DNA of 64,000 nucleotides from Streptomyces flaveus (lineage in GTDB: Bacteria; Actinomycetota; Actinomycetes; Streptomycetales; Streptomycetaceae), in assembly GCF_014647675.1 (NCBI RefSeq), contig NZ_BMPQ01000023.1, positions 1 to 64,000 on the forward strand. The letters are read 5' to 3'. The position numbers and the translations under genes were made by a program. This document shows, in pieces, positions 27,492 to 37,184 of this stretch (within the stretch, counting starts at the first letter, position 1; every line of letters starts with the position of its first letter). The notes beneath the pieces were generated by a model. The model saw only the letters and a list, made by a program, of their open reading frames with translations, did no database searches and was not told the origin of the DNA.

Positions 27492-29254
27492 GTCGCCAAG
27501 CTTTCCACCGTGCCCTGCTGCCCCACCACCGGCGACGACTGCCCGCGGGTCCAGGTCACGTCGAGTGGGATCGGGCCGTTCGGCAGCCACGGCTGCTCCT
27601 TGACCGCGTCTGCGACCTTCCACGTACCCCGCTCGATGACCCCGAGCGCGGCGTCGATCACCTGGTAGTGCTGCACCTTGCGGTGAATGGCCTGCGACTC
27701 CACCCATACGACGATCCACTCGCCCGGGGCGAACCCGACCTGGGACTGCACGGCGTTGACGAGGTCGATGTTGTGCAGGTGGCCGTCGCCGAAGTTGAAC
27801 CCGATCAGCGAGTTGCACGCGAACTCGGCTTCACGCACGGTCCGTTGGTCGAGGTCGGGAAGGTTCTTCATGAGGACGGAGAACAGGCCGCGGCCCTGGC
27901 TGTGCATCGACCGCCAGGCGATCGTCTGCTGCATGGTGATCTCGGCGACAGCCGCCGGGTAGCCCATCGCCTGGAGCTGGTCGACCTGGTTGGTGGTCGG
28001 GCGGTGCGGCAGCGAGTTCAGCTTCTGCTCCGCGTCCGGCGCGAAGACCCACAGTGCGGAGGCCCAGTTGCCCGCGTACTGACGCATCGAGGGCAGGAAC
28101 GACACCAGGTCCGGGCGCAGATTGCCCAGGACGGGAAAGAACAGTAGTGCGGCGGCGATCCCGGCGGTCAGCCACGGCGAGGACATGTCGCCGACACCGT
28201 AGCCGTCCTGGGCCGGGAAGCCGAGGAACAGGAAGACCGACAGGTACGCGAACAGGATGTTCCACTCCAGCGGCACCGCCAGCGGGAATGTCGAGACGAT
28301 GAAGAGGTGGAAGACGACCATCAACGCCACGCCGGCGACGGTCAGCCAGTGGTTCGTGGAGAAGAGCAGCACCAGCGGGGTGATGATTTCCACGGTGGTG
28401 CCACCGACGTGCGCCATGAGGGTCGCGACCTTCGACGGGCGGATGTCATGGGGAAAGTCGCGGTAGTGGAGGAGCTTGATCCGCTTCGACGGGACACAGG
28501 GGCTGTTGGAGACCATCGGCGACACCACGCTGGTGAAGTGAAGGCCGAACTTCGACACCCCGGCGCCGATCCACACCACGCAGATCAGCAGCTTCGCCGC
28601 GACGATCATGTCGGTGAGGGGCAGGACGGCGAAGAACACCAGCGCGGGCAGGTACTGCTCGCCCCGGGCGGCCAGGAAGAGCGTCTTGTCCCGCAGGCCG
28701 CACGCGACGTACAGCACGATCGGCGCGATCAGCAGGGCCGGGCGCACCAGTCCGTCGGTGGGCGCCGCGACGGCTGTCAGCAGGGACGCCAGGAAGGCCA
28801 GGTAGAGGACGACATCGGCCGGCGTGCGGCGGTCGCCGTCGGTGAACGGCACCCGCTTCCAGGGACGCAGCCGGATGGTGCCGGGCCGGGCCCAGAACAG
28901 GATGCCGCCGGTCATCGGCTTGAACTTGCCCGCGATCGGGCCCCAGGAGCCGGCCACGCCCAGCGCCTCCAGGAAGACCGTCCAGAGCAGGAGCTTCTGG
29001 TAGACGTCCGGCTGGTCCCACCAGTGGGCGACGTCCCAGAACGGTCCGGCGTCCGAGGTCCAGGTCACCAGGGCCGTACCGGCGAGGACGTACAGGAAAA
29101 GGACCTTGACCACGTACGTGGTGGGAATCATCTTCGGCGAGCCGAAACCGTACTCGACCCAGTGCAGGGCCAACGTTTTCATGCGTTCCTGAAGAGGCTT
29201 GTCCAGGAATGTTTGCGGATCGACCGGCGGGAAGTCACCTGTTTTGAACCCCAT
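27488..29254 (-). CDS. DUF3556 transmembrane protein
   Basis: 588 residues. The start MGFKTGDFPPVDPQTFLDKP is typical of DUF3556. About ten membrane helices fill residues 45-400. The C-terminal 190 residues are soluble and include FACNSLIGFNFGDGHLHNID. These proteins occur in actinobacteria next to phytoene-dehydrogenase-like enzymes. A distant similarity to vitamin-K-dependent carboxylase/HTTM membrane folds is possible but unchecked. Confidence 0.8.
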   Translation of the reverse strand: MGFKTGDFPPVDPQTFLDKPLQERMKTLALHWVEYGFGSPKMIPTTYVVKVLFLYVLAGTALVTWTSDAGPFWDVAHWWDQPDVYQKLLLWTVFLEALGVAGSWGPIAGKFKPMTGGILFWARPGTIRLRPWKRVPFTDGDRRTPADVVLYLAFLASLLTAVAAPTDGLVRPALLIAPIVLYVACGLRDKTLFLAARGEQYLPALVFFAVLPLTDMIVAAKLLICVVWIGAGVSKFGLHFTSVVSPMVSNSPCVPSKRIKLLHYRDFPHDIRPSKVATLMAHVGGTTVEIITPLVLLFSTNHWLTVAGVALMVVFHLFIVSTFPLAVPLEWNILFAYLSVFLFLGFPAQDGYGVGDMSSPWLTAGIAAALLFFPVLGNLRPDLVSFLPSMRQYAGNWASALWVFAPDAEQKLNSLPHRPTTNQVDQLQAMGYPAAVAEITMQQTIAWRSMHSQGRGLFSVLMKNLPDLDQRTVREAEFACNSLIGFNFGDGHLHNIDLVNAVQSQVGFAPGEWIVVWVESQAIHRKVQHYQVIDAALGVIERGTWKVADAVKEQPWLPNGPIPLDVTWTRGQSSPVVGQQGTVESLAT

Positions 29255-29372
29255 TGTTCTCGCCTTTCTCGTACCGATTTTCGGGCGTGCTGATCCACAC
29301 CGGAAATGCGCATGGAAAAATGTCCGGGTGATGTGGGGTGGTGATGTGGGCGTGATGCGGGGTGATTGTGCT

Positions 29373-30845
29373 TTACGAGCTCACGGTGAATGAGCGCAGT
29401 CGGGGTTTGTCGATCTTCCCCACCGGATTCTTCGGCAGCGACTCGGTGACCACGACCGACACCGGTACCTTGACGCGGGCCAGCGAGCCGCGGCAGTGGT
29501 CGACGAGCTCCTCGGCCGTGGCGGCGGCACCCGGCAGCAGCGTGACGTAGGCGACCGGCACCTCACCGAGCACCGGTTCGGGCGCGCCGACCACCGCCGC
29601 TTCCAGCACCGCCGGGTGGGTGTGCAGGACGTTCTCGATCTCCTTCGGGTAGATGTTCTCCCCGCCTCGGATGATCATGTCCTTGATCCGGTCGACCAGA
29701 ACAAGATGGCCGTCCGTGTCGAAGCGCCCGACGTCGCCGGTGTGCAGCCAGCCGTCGACGACGGTCCTGGCCGTCTCGTCCGGCAGCCCGAGATAGCCGC
29801 GCATGACGTTCGGGCCACGGACCACCACCTCGCCCACCGACCCGGCGTCGAGGAGATGGCCCTCGGCGTCCATCACGGCGACCGTCTGCCCCGGCAGCGG
29901 GAGCCCGACCGTCCCCGGCCTGCGCGGCCCGGCGGGCGGGTTCAACGTCGACGCGCAGGTGCCCTCGGACAGCCCGTAGCCCTCGACGACCGGCACCCCG
30001 AACCGGTTCTCGAACCGGGCGATCAGCTCGGCGGGCATCGGCGCGGCCCCGCAGATCGCCCGGCGCAGCGACGAGGTGTCCGGGCGTACGTCGTCCGGCA
30101 GCGAGACGAGCATGGCGTAGATCGCCGGTACCGCCGAGAAGTACGTCGGCCCTGCGGCCTCGACCGAGGCGAAGAAGGCCGGCGCCCGGAAGCGCCCCGC
30201 GATCGTCGCCCGCCCACCGGCCAGCAGGGGCGACAGCACGCTCACCACGATCCCGTTGACGTGGAACAACGGCAGAACGAGCAGGCTGTGATCGGTCTCG
30301 TCCAGACCGATGCCGTCGACGATCATCCGGCACATCGCGGCGATGTTGGCGTGGTCGAGCATGACGCCCTTCGGGCGGCCGGTGGTCCCGCTCGTGTAGA
30401 TGATCAGGGCGAGGGCGTCGGAGGCGGGGGAGACGGCGTCCGGGGACCGGTCAGCGGGAGTGTCGGCGAACGCGGCCACGTCCAGGGTTCCCATGCCGCG
30501 GTCATCGGTGATCACCACCTTGGCTCCGGAATCCTCGATCTGATGGCGGGCCTCGGCATCGGTCAGCCCGGGATTCACCGGCGTGACCGCGGCGCCCAGC
30601 CGCCATGCCGCGAACATGATGACGACGAGTTCCAGACGGTTCGGAAGAGCCACCGCGATCACATCGCCGATACCGATTCCATGAGTGCGGAGGACACTCG
30701 CCGCGGACCGGACCCGTTTCAGAAAAGCTTCATTGTCCAGCTGCTCGCGATCATCCGCGATACAGGGTCCGGTGGGATTCCGGCCGGCCCGGACGTCCGG
30801 CAATTCGGCGATGTGCTGCACGATTTCCTCACCATTGAGTCGCAC
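29373..30845 (-). CDS. AMP-dependent acyl-CoA synthetase/ligase
   Basis: About 490 residues. P-loop YTSGTTGRPKG, then GYGLSEGT, YLHTGDVG-type motif (GWLHTGDVGRFD), DRIKDMIIRGGENIYPKEIE and the catalytic Lys in KNPVGKIDK are all present. It activates a carboxylic acid as an acyl-AMP, then usually to a CoA thioester. The start is uncertain: I use the GTG at 30845; a TTG at 30872 is the far limit, and neither has a good ribosome site. First gene of the operon, divergent from the PucR gene. Confidence 0.88.
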   Translation of the reverse strand: MRLNGEEIVQHIAELPDVRAGRNPTGPCIADDREQLDNEAFLKRVRSAASVLRTHGIGIGDVIAVALPNRLELVVIMFAAWRLGAAVTPVNPGLTDAEARHQIEDSGAKVVITDDRGMGTLDVAAFADTPADRSPDAVSPASDALALIIYTSGTTGRPKGVMLDHANIAAMCRMIVDGIGLDETDHSLLVLPLFHVNGIVVSVLSPLLAGGRATIAGRFRAPAFFASVEAAGPTYFSAVPAIYAMLVSLPDDVRPDTSSLRRAICGAAPMPAELIARFENRFGVPVVEGYGLSEGTCASTLNPPAGPRRPGTVGLPLPGQTVAVMDAEGHLLDAGSVGEVVVRGPNVMRGYLGLPDETARTVVDGWLHTGDVGRFDTDGHLVLVDRIKDMIIRGGENIYPKEIENVLHTHPAVLEAAVVGAPEPVLGEVPVAYVTLLPGAAATAEELVDHCRGSLARVKVPVSVVVTESLPKNPVGKIDKPRLRSFTVSS

Positions 30846-30990
30846 CGTGACGAAGGTAATAGACCAACGCAATAACTGAAAGGTAGGCAGGGAATACGCG
30901 TCCGACCATGGGCTCGCGTCCCAGCCCGAACCCGCCTTTTTGTGCCGCCGTCACAAAGCGGGAGGCGGACGTCTCGGGTACGGTCCGGCC

Positions 30991-32256
30991 ATGAGCGCCG
31001 CCAACGTCAACGTCGACATGATCGTGCGGGACGTCGCCAGGCGCACCCAGGCCGATCTCGAGAACCTCACCGCCGAGATGACCTCCATGTTCGTCGACGT
31101 CATCCCCGAGTTCCGCCACGACGACGCCGTACGACGGCTGATGGTCGCCAGCACCGCGTCGAACCTGGCGGCGATCGTCGACATGCTGGAGCTGAACATC
31201 TCCCTCGACGACATCACCGTCCCACCGGCCGCGGCGGAGTACGCCCGCCGCTTCGCCCAGCACGGCCTGTCACTGGAGGCACTGCTGCGCGCCTACCGCC
31301 TCGGCGAGCACATGGTCGTCCAGCGGGCCATGACCACCCTTGGCCGTCTCGATCTGCCCACCGAAGCCGCCCTGGCCACGACCAGCCAGATCGCGCGACT
31401 GACGAACAGGTACATCGACCAGGTCATCGAGGGCATCATCGACATCTACGAGGACGAGCGCAGCCGGTGGGACGCCCGTTCCGACGCGGCCCGCGCCGCC
31501 CAGGTCCGCGCGGTGCTCGACACCGAGGGGCTCGACCTCGCGTCGGCGGAGAAGATGCTGTCGACGTCCCTGCGCGGCTGGCACCTCGCCGCGATCATCT
31601 GGACGCAGCCCGGTTCACCCGATCCGGACGCGGCCCAACTGCGCGCCGGCGCAGCCATGTTGTCCGCGGCCACCGGCAAGGCTCCACTGACGATCTCGGC
31701 GGACGAGCGAACGCACTGGGCCTGGATCTCATCCACCGCCAAACCAACCTTGGACCTCCCCCTCCTCCAACACGAACTTGACAAGCACCCGGCACTCCGG
31801 ATCGCCGTCGGCGACGACCCGTCCCCCGGGCTCGACGGCTTCCGTCAGACCCTCAGGGATGCGCAGCGCGCCCGCACGGTCGCCGTCACCGCGGCCGACC
31901 CGCACCGCGCGCTCGTCCTCCACTCCCAGGTCGCGCTCGCCGGCCTCCTCGTCGATCACCTAGCCGACGTCAGGGCGTGGGCCGGACGCGTCCTCGGCGG
32001 CCTCATGAACGACGACGGCGCCACGGTCCGCCTGCGCGAGACCGTGCAGGTGTTCCTGGACGCCCAGGGCAGTTTCACCGACGCCGCCGCACGTATGCAC
32101 GTCCACAAGAACACCGTCCACTACCGCATACGCAAGGCCGAGGAGATCCTCGGCCACCCGCTCACCGAGAACCGACTGGACATCGAGGTGGCTCTGCTGG
32201 CCTGCGCGCAGCTCGGACTCGGAGGAGCGGACACGCATCCGGCGCGAGGCAACTGA
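30991..32256 (+). CDS. PucR family transcriptional regulator
   Basis: 421 residues. The N-terminal half is a helical RsbR/GGDEF-like sensing region (YARRFAQHGLSLEALLRAYR). The C-terminus is the PucR helix-turn-helix: RLRETVQVFLDAQGSFTDAA followed by MHVHKNTVHYRIRKAEEILG. It is divergent from the ligase/DUF3556/oxidoreductase operon across 145 bases, so it probably controls that operon. Confidence 0.9.
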   Translation: MSAANVNVDMIVRDVARRTQADLENLTAEMTSMFVDVIPEFRHDDAVRRLMVASTASNLAAIVDMLELNISLDDITVPPAAAEYARRFAQHGLSLEALLRAYRLGEHMVVQRAMTTLGRLDLPTEAALATTSQIARLTNRYIDQVIEGIIDIYEDERSRWDARSDAARAAQVRAVLDTEGLDLASAEKMLSTSLRGWHLAAIIWTQPGSPDPDAAQLRAGAAMLSAATGKAPLTISADERTHWAWISSTAKPTLDLPLLQHELDKHPALRIAVGDDPSPGLDGFRQTLRDAQRARTVAVTAADPHRALVLHSQVALAGLLVDHLADVRAWAGRVLGGLMNDDGATVRLRETVQVFLDAQGSFTDAAARMHVHKNTVHYRIRKAEEILGHPLTENRLDIEVALLACAQLGLGGADTHPARGN

Positions 32257-32311
32257 TCACCGAGGACAGCGAGGCCCACACCTGCTGGTCGGATCGCAGC
32301 CAGGGGTCAAG

Positions 32312-32890
32312 CTACGTCGGGGAGGTTCCGCCGAGGTCGATGGTGGACGGCTCCCGGTCGGACTCGGGGAACTCCCAAGCCGTGATCTTGGCGCTCCTGG
32401 GCACGCGGTAAGCAAACACCATCTGGTCCTTGGAGCCGGGCTGAAGCCGCTCGTCGCACTGCGGGTTCCCCGGAATCCTGTTCAGGTCGTCGATGGGGTC
32501 GTAACGGCGGCCCCGGTCGTCGATCAGGCTGCTGACGATGGGCCGCGAGCACGTGAGGTCCATACCGGACTTCGTGTCATTGAAGACGACGGTCTCCAGG
32601 GCCACGTACTTCGCTTCGGTACCCGCGCTCCTGGTGCCTCCGTCCATGAGGATCCCGTCGACCTCGTGCACCTTGCTGATCTTGACGACCGCGCTGCCGT
32701 TGCGGACTTCCTCGCCGACCTTGGACCCGCCCGCCGAACCGGGAGACGGAGACGCGCTCGCTGCGGCGGTGACGGTCTTCTCAGGCGCGGCCTCGGCGTC
32801 GGGTGTGGCGGTCCGGGTCAGGCCGCTGCAGGCGGTGAGCAGTAAGGCACCGGCGAGGGCCGCGGTGGTGGTGGTCGTGCGGGTGTTCAT
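32312..32890 (-). CDS. DUF4352-type lipoprotein
   Basis: 192 residues with signal peptide and lipobox LLTAC (Cys 21), an Ala/Ser/Pro linker, and an Ig-like DUF4352 domain (VGEEVRNGSAVVKISKV, KYVALETVVFNDT). Such proteins sit on the outer face of the membrane. The start at 32890 is preceded by a G-rich run. Confidence 0.75.
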   Translation of the reverse strand: MNTRTTTTTAALAGALLLTACSGLTRTATPDAEAAPEKTVTAAASASPSPGSAGGSKVGEEVRNGSAVVKISKVHEVDGILMDGGTRSAGTEAKYVALETVVFNDTKSGMDLTCSRPIVSSLIDDRGRRYDPIDDLNRIPGNPQCDERLQPGSKDQMVFAYRVPRSAKITAWEFPESDREPSTIDLGGTSPT

Positions 32891-33360
32891 GGTTCCCCCA
32901 GGGTGCTCTTGGGCGGATCTTCCTCCTGTCGTGGATGCTGCGGGGGCGCTTGGTCGCCTCATGACCGTTGGTGCCGCGGCAGAAAAGTTAGCTCAACAGC
33001 CGCAGCGAGGGACAAGCTTTTCGAGCCACGTGCAGTCAGGCAGGAAGGCCACCAGGAGAGGCCTCGGAAGCGGTGCGGGCACCGCCGTGCCGGTGGGAAA
33101 GCCGGGCGGACGCAGGTCCGTTGCGTCGCGTGCGGTCTCGGCGATGGGGGCGAGCACCTGCACGGCGCGCTGCCGACCCCGCCGTCCCCTCCGGCCGGAA
33201 TTCGGCGAGGTTGCGGTGCTCGTCCTCGGCCCCAAGCATGGGCTCAGGGGAACAGCGACAGAGCCCCTCCAAGGGGCACGTCCCGGGAAGACATGAGAGC
33301 CATGACGTTTCTTGCGGCCCGGCCTGCCGGCCATCGCCGGACAAGGCGCACTCGACCGGC
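32891..33360. other. Intergenic stretch, no gene supported
   Basis: 470 bases. Open frames here are GC-driven with no start or family match. The next gene begins directly after it. Confidence 0.3.
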
Positions 33361-34887
33361 ATGGGCGCGATCGGCATGACCGACGACGACCGGCCGCCGC
33401 GCTGTCTGGTCACCGGCGCCACCGGGTACCTGGGCGGCAGGCTGGTGCCGGAGTTGCTGGCCGCCGGGTACTCGGTGCGCTGCCTGGCCCGCTCGCCCGG
33501 CAAGCTGCGGGACCATCCGTGGGCCGGGCAGGCGGAGGCCGTGCGCGGTGACGTGACGGACGAGGAGTCCGTACGCGCGGCCATGGAGGGAATGGACGTC
33601 GCGTACTACCTGGTGCACGCGCTGGGCACCGGGCGGGGTTTCGAGGAGACTGACCGGCGCGCGGCCAGGATCTTCGGTGAGCAGGCGCGTGCTGCCGGAA
33701 TCCGGCGGATCGTCTACCTCGGCGGGCTGAGCCCTTCCGGAGTACCCGAGCACGCGCTGTCACCCCATCTGCGGTCCCGCGCCGAAGTGGGCCGCATCCT
33801 CCTGGCCTCGGGCGTGCCGACCGCCGTACTGCGGGCAGCCGTGATCATCGGGTCGGGTTCGGCCTCGTTCGAGATGCTGCGGTACCTGACCGAGCGGCTC
33901 CCCGTGATGGTGACCCCGAGCTGGGTGCGCACCCGCATCCAGCCGATCGCCGTCCGCGACGTACTCCGCCTCCTCGTGGGGTGCGCGCGGCTGCCGTGCG
34001 ACGTGAACCGAGCCTTCGACATCGGCGGGCCGGATGTCGTCACGTACGAGGAGATGATGCGGCGGTACGCCGCCATCGCGCGGCTGCCGAAGCGGGTCAT
34101 CCTGCCCGTTCCGCTACTCACCCCCCGGTTGTCCAGCCTCTGGGTCGGTCTGGTCACCCCGGTGCCGGGCGCTCTCGCGCGTCCGCTGGTCGAGTCACTG
34201 AAGCACGAGGTGGTCTGCGCCGAGCAGGACATCGTCCGTTATGTGCTGGATCCGCCGGAGGGACCGGTCACCCTCGACCGGGCGATCCGGCTGGCTCTGA
34301 GGCGCGTGCAGGACGCGGACGTGGCCACCAGGTGGTCCTCGGCCTCGACTCCCCGCGCCCCCAGCGACCCGCTGCCGACCGACCCCGACTGGGCGGGCGG
34401 GAGCCTCTACACGGATCACCGCGAGCGCACGGTCGCGGCGTCGCCGCAGGAGCTGTGGCGGGTGGTGGAGGCGATCGGCGGCGAGAACGGCTGGTACTCC
34501 TCGCCGCTGGCCTGGTCCCTGCGGGGCTGGCTGGACACGCTGGTGGGCGGTGTCGGCCTGCGCCGGGGCCGCCGGGACGCGATCCGGCTGCGGGTCGGCG
34601 ACAGCCTGGACTTCTGGCGAGTGGAGGAGATCGAGCCGGGCCGACTGCTCCGGCTGCGCGCGGAGATGCGGCTGCCGGGCCTGGCCTGGCTGGAGATGGC
34701 CGTCGACCGGGATCCACAGGGGCGCACGGTGTACCGGCAGCGGGCCCTGTTCCATCCGCACGGCCTGGCCGGGCACGCCTACTGGTGGGGCGTGGCCCCC
34801 TTCCACGCCGCGGTCTTCGGCGGCATGGCCCGCAACATCGCCACCGCGGCCGAATCGGCGGCCCTTGAACCGGCCCGTACCCACTGA
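33361..34887 (+). CDS. NmrA-type NAD(P)-binding protein with DUF2867 domain
   Basis: 508 residues. Residues 14-300 are an atypical SDR: CLVTGATGYLGGRLVPELLA binds the dinucleotide, and MDVAYYLVHALGTGRGFEET is typical of this branch. Residues 320-500 are DUF2867 (YTDHRERTVAASPQELWRVV, LDFWRVEEIEPGRLLRLRAE). In Streptomyces the gene often precedes a photolyase, as its remnant does here. An internal ATG at 33376 is an alternative start. Confidence 0.85.
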   Translation: MGAIGMTDDDRPPRCLVTGATGYLGGRLVPELLAAGYSVRCLARSPGKLRDHPWAGQAEAVRGDVTDEESVRAAMEGMDVAYYLVHALGTGRGFEETDRRAARIFGEQARAAGIRRIVYLGGLSPSGVPEHALSPHLRSRAEVGRILLASGVPTAVLRAAVIIGSGSASFEMLRYLTERLPVMVTPSWVRTRIQPIAVRDVLRLLVGCARLPCDVNRAFDIGGPDVVTYEEMMRRYAAIARLPKRVILPVPLLTPRLSSLWVGLVTPVPGALARPLVESLKHEVVCAEQDIVRYVLDPPEGPVTLDRAIRLALRRVQDADVATRWSSASTPRAPSDPLPTDPDWAGGSLYTDHRERTVAASPQELWRVVEAIGGENGWYSSPLAWSLRGWLDTLVGGVGLRRGRRDAIRLRVGDSLDFWRVEEIEPGRLLRLRAEMRLPGLAWLEMAVDRDPQGRTVYRQRALFHPHGLAGHAYWWGVAPFHAAVFGGMARNIATAAESAALEPARTH

Positions 34888-34889
34888 GG

Positions 34890-35020
34890 GTGGCTCAGGG
34901 AACCGTGCGTGTCTGCGTCGCCCTGTCCACCGCGGACCTGCGGGTGTACGACAACCCGGTCCTGCAGGCCGCTCTGAGGGACGCGGAATGCGTGGTCCCG
35001 CTCTTCGTCCGAGCCCGGAC
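34890..35020 (+). pseudogene. DNA photolyase N-terminal stub
   Basis: The frame starts 3 bases after the DUF2867 gene: VRVCVALSTADLRVYDNPVL, then LRDAECVVPLFV, the beginning of a cryptochrome/photolyase. After about 45 residues the homology ends, with no FAD-binding part, so a deletion removed more than 90% of the gene. From 35021 to 35498 I see no further gene. Confidence 0.65.
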
Positions 35021-35352
35021 CGACTTCCGGTGCCGTGGCGGGTGCCGCGACCGTGCCCCCGGATTCCGTGGCGGGGGCCACGGCTGTGCCTCATGGTGCT
35101 GCGGGGGCAGCCGACACCGTACCGCCGTGCCGCTCCTTTTCTGGGGCCGGAATTCCGGTCACCGGTGGCGCCTCCGCTCGATCCGTGTGATCTTTTCAGC
35201 CATCCGCGATTCACTCCGCAGCCGCGGCAAAAGCGGCAGGAAACGGGTCGGACCGGTCCGGCACCCGCGTGGGACGCGGGCCGTGCGCCGGACTGTTACC
35301 GGCGTTCCGGGTCGATCTGTACAGGTTCTGAGGCACTATCCAGTGGTGCTCC

Positions 35353-35394
35353 TCCGATATCCCGGCTGCCGGTGTCCGGAACGGGGATATCGGA
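35353..35394. repeat. Inverted repeat upstream of the kinase
   Basis: TCCGATATCCC (35353-35363) pairs exactly with GGGATATCGGA (35384-35394), loop 20 bases, 105 bases before the kinase start. It could be an operator or an attenuating RNA stem. Confidence 0.4.
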
Positions 35395-35498
35395 TGCCGC
35401 ACCGCAACCGCAGTGGCTGAAAACGTGTCTTTGGACGCGTGGCCGAAGCTCCGGGGCGGGTGAGTTTCCGGTAGCACATGCGGCCTTGGGGGGCTGGG

Positions 35499-37184
35499 AT
35501 GAACACATGGGGAGTGCCCGGATACACCGAGTCACTGGAGCTCGGATCAGGGGCGAGCGGGCGGGTCGTCCTGGCCGTGCACGAGGAGACGGGCGTGCCG
35601 GTCGCGGTGAAGTACCTCAGCGAGTCACTGCGCACGCGGCCGGGCTTCGTACGCGATTTCAGGGCGGAGGCACGGCTGCTCGGCGGCCTGGAGAGCCCGT
35701 ACGTCACCGGGTTGTACGAGTACGTCGAGAGCCCGGACGGCGCCGCCATCGTGATGGAGCTGGTGGACGGTGTCTCGTTGCGGACCCTGCTGACCAGGGA
35801 GAGTCCGCTCGATCCCGAGGCCGCGCTCGTGGTCCTCAAGGGGTCGTTGCTCGGCCTGGCCGACGCGCACCGCATCGGCGTCGTCCACCGCGACTACAAA
35901 CCGGCGAACGTCCTGGTCGTACCGGACGGATCGTCCAAGCTGGTCGACTTCGGGATCGCGGTGGACGCGGGCACCAGCGTCGGCGTTGCGGGAACCCCCG
36001 CCTACATGGCCCCGGAGCAGTGGACCGGCGCGCCCGCCTCTCCCGCCGCCGACGTGTATGCGGCCACGGCCACCTTCTTCGAGTGCCTGACGGGCCACAA
36101 GCCGTACTCGGGTGACAATCTCGCCGAACTCGCGCTGCAGCACGTCGACGCGCCCGTCCCCGCCGAGGAGGCCCCCGAGGCGGTGCGGGAACTGGTCCGG
36201 CGTGGTCTGGCCAAGGACCCGCGGGAACGGCCCACACACGCCGAGGATTTCGTCATGGAACTGGAGGCGGTGGCCGGCGCCGCCTACGGGCCCGACTGGG
36301 AGGAACGCGGCCGCGGTCGGCTCGCCGCGCTGGTGGCCCTGCTGCCGCTGCTGTTGCCCTCGGCCCGCAGTGCCCCACGTACCACGACGGACACCGCACG
36401 CACGGTCCTGAGCCGTGAACCGGGCCTCGGCTGGGCGCAGTCATGGCGTCCCGGCCGGCCAGGGATGCTGGTGGCCGGTGCGGCCGTGCTTCTGGCTGTC
36501 GTCCTGGCCTACGGCATCCAGCACACTCCGCTGGGAGCGGATCCGCAGCAGGCGGCGCAGGCGCTGGCCACCAGCAGAGCCCAGCCCGGTGTGGAGTCGG
36601 GAGAGCTCATCGCTCCGCCGACCGCGTCGGCGAACTCGTCCCCGCCGCCCCCGGCGTCCACCGTGTCCCCCAGTCTGTCGCCCTCGGACTCGGCGACGGC
36701 CGGCACCGGCGAGCCCTCGGCATCCGCCGCCACCACGGACCCGGACCCGGAGACGACGACACCCGGCGCGGCGACCACCGAGGCGACGCCGACGACCGCT
36801 GCCCCCACCTCGCCGGACGCACCCACCGCGCCGGACGCCCCCACCGGGCCGACCGCCCCCGCCGTCAAGGACGTCGCGGTGTCGGGCTTCCGGCAGACGG
36901 GTCCGACGACCGCCTCGGCAACGATCGACATCACCACGGACGGCACCGGACCGCTCTCCATCACCGTCTCGTGGTCCACGGGTGACGCCGGGGGACAGCT
37001 CGGCACCCCGGACGGTGCGTCCCAGACGTTCGAGCGCAGCGGCGCCACCCAGTACACGCTCACCGTCGATCACACCTTCCAGGGCAACGGCTGTTACTGG
37101 ACGGTGCAGGCCACGACCACTCCGGCCTCCGCCGACGGCGGCGCCTCGCAGCAGCTTCTGACCAGGGGGTGTGTCATCGGATGA
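35499..37184 (+). CDS. Transmembrane Ser/Thr protein kinase
   Basis: 561 residues. Kinase domain about 9-270: GSGASGRVV, Lys 38 in VAVKY, HRDYKPANVL at 130-139, DFG at 150-152, MAPEQW. One membrane helix lies near 325-345. Outside is a Thr/Pro/Ala-rich stalk (about 360-460) and a beta-rich domain of about 90 residues ending TFQGNGCYWTVQ. The ATG at 35499 has a G-rich site; an upstream ATG at 35478 is possible. It overlaps the next gene by ATGA. Confidence 0.88.
   Translation: MNTWGVPGYTESLELGSGASGRVVLAVHEETGVPVAVKYLSESLRTRPGFVRDFRAEARLLGGLESPYVTGLYEYVESPDGAAIVMELVDGVSLRTLLTRESPLDPEAALVVLKGSLLGLADAHRIGVVHRDYKPANVLVVPDGSSKLVDFGIAVDAGTSVGVAGTPAYMAPEQWTGAPASPAADVYAATATFFECLTGHKPYSGDNLAELALQHVDAPVPAEEAPEAVRELVRRGLAKDPRERPTHAEDFVMELEAVAGAAYGPDWEERGRGRLAALVALLPLLLPSARSAPRTTTDTARTVLSREPGLGWAQSWRPGRPGMLVAGAAVLLAVVLAYGIQHTPLGADPQQAAQALATSRAQPGVESGELIAPPTASANSSPPPPASTVSPSLSPSDSATAGTGEPSASAATTDPDPETTTPGAATTEATPTTAAPTSPDAPTAPDAPTGPTAPAVKDVAVSGFRQTGPTTASATIDITTDGTGPLSITVSWSTGDAGGQLGTPDGASQTFERSGATQYTLTVDHTFQGNGCYWTVQATTTPASADGGASQQLLTRGCVIG

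Noticed and set aside
36600..36870. Repetitive Pro/Thr/Ala DNA as a tandem repeat element
   Set aside because: It encodes the extracellular stalk of the kinase in frame; the repetition is in amino-acid composition.
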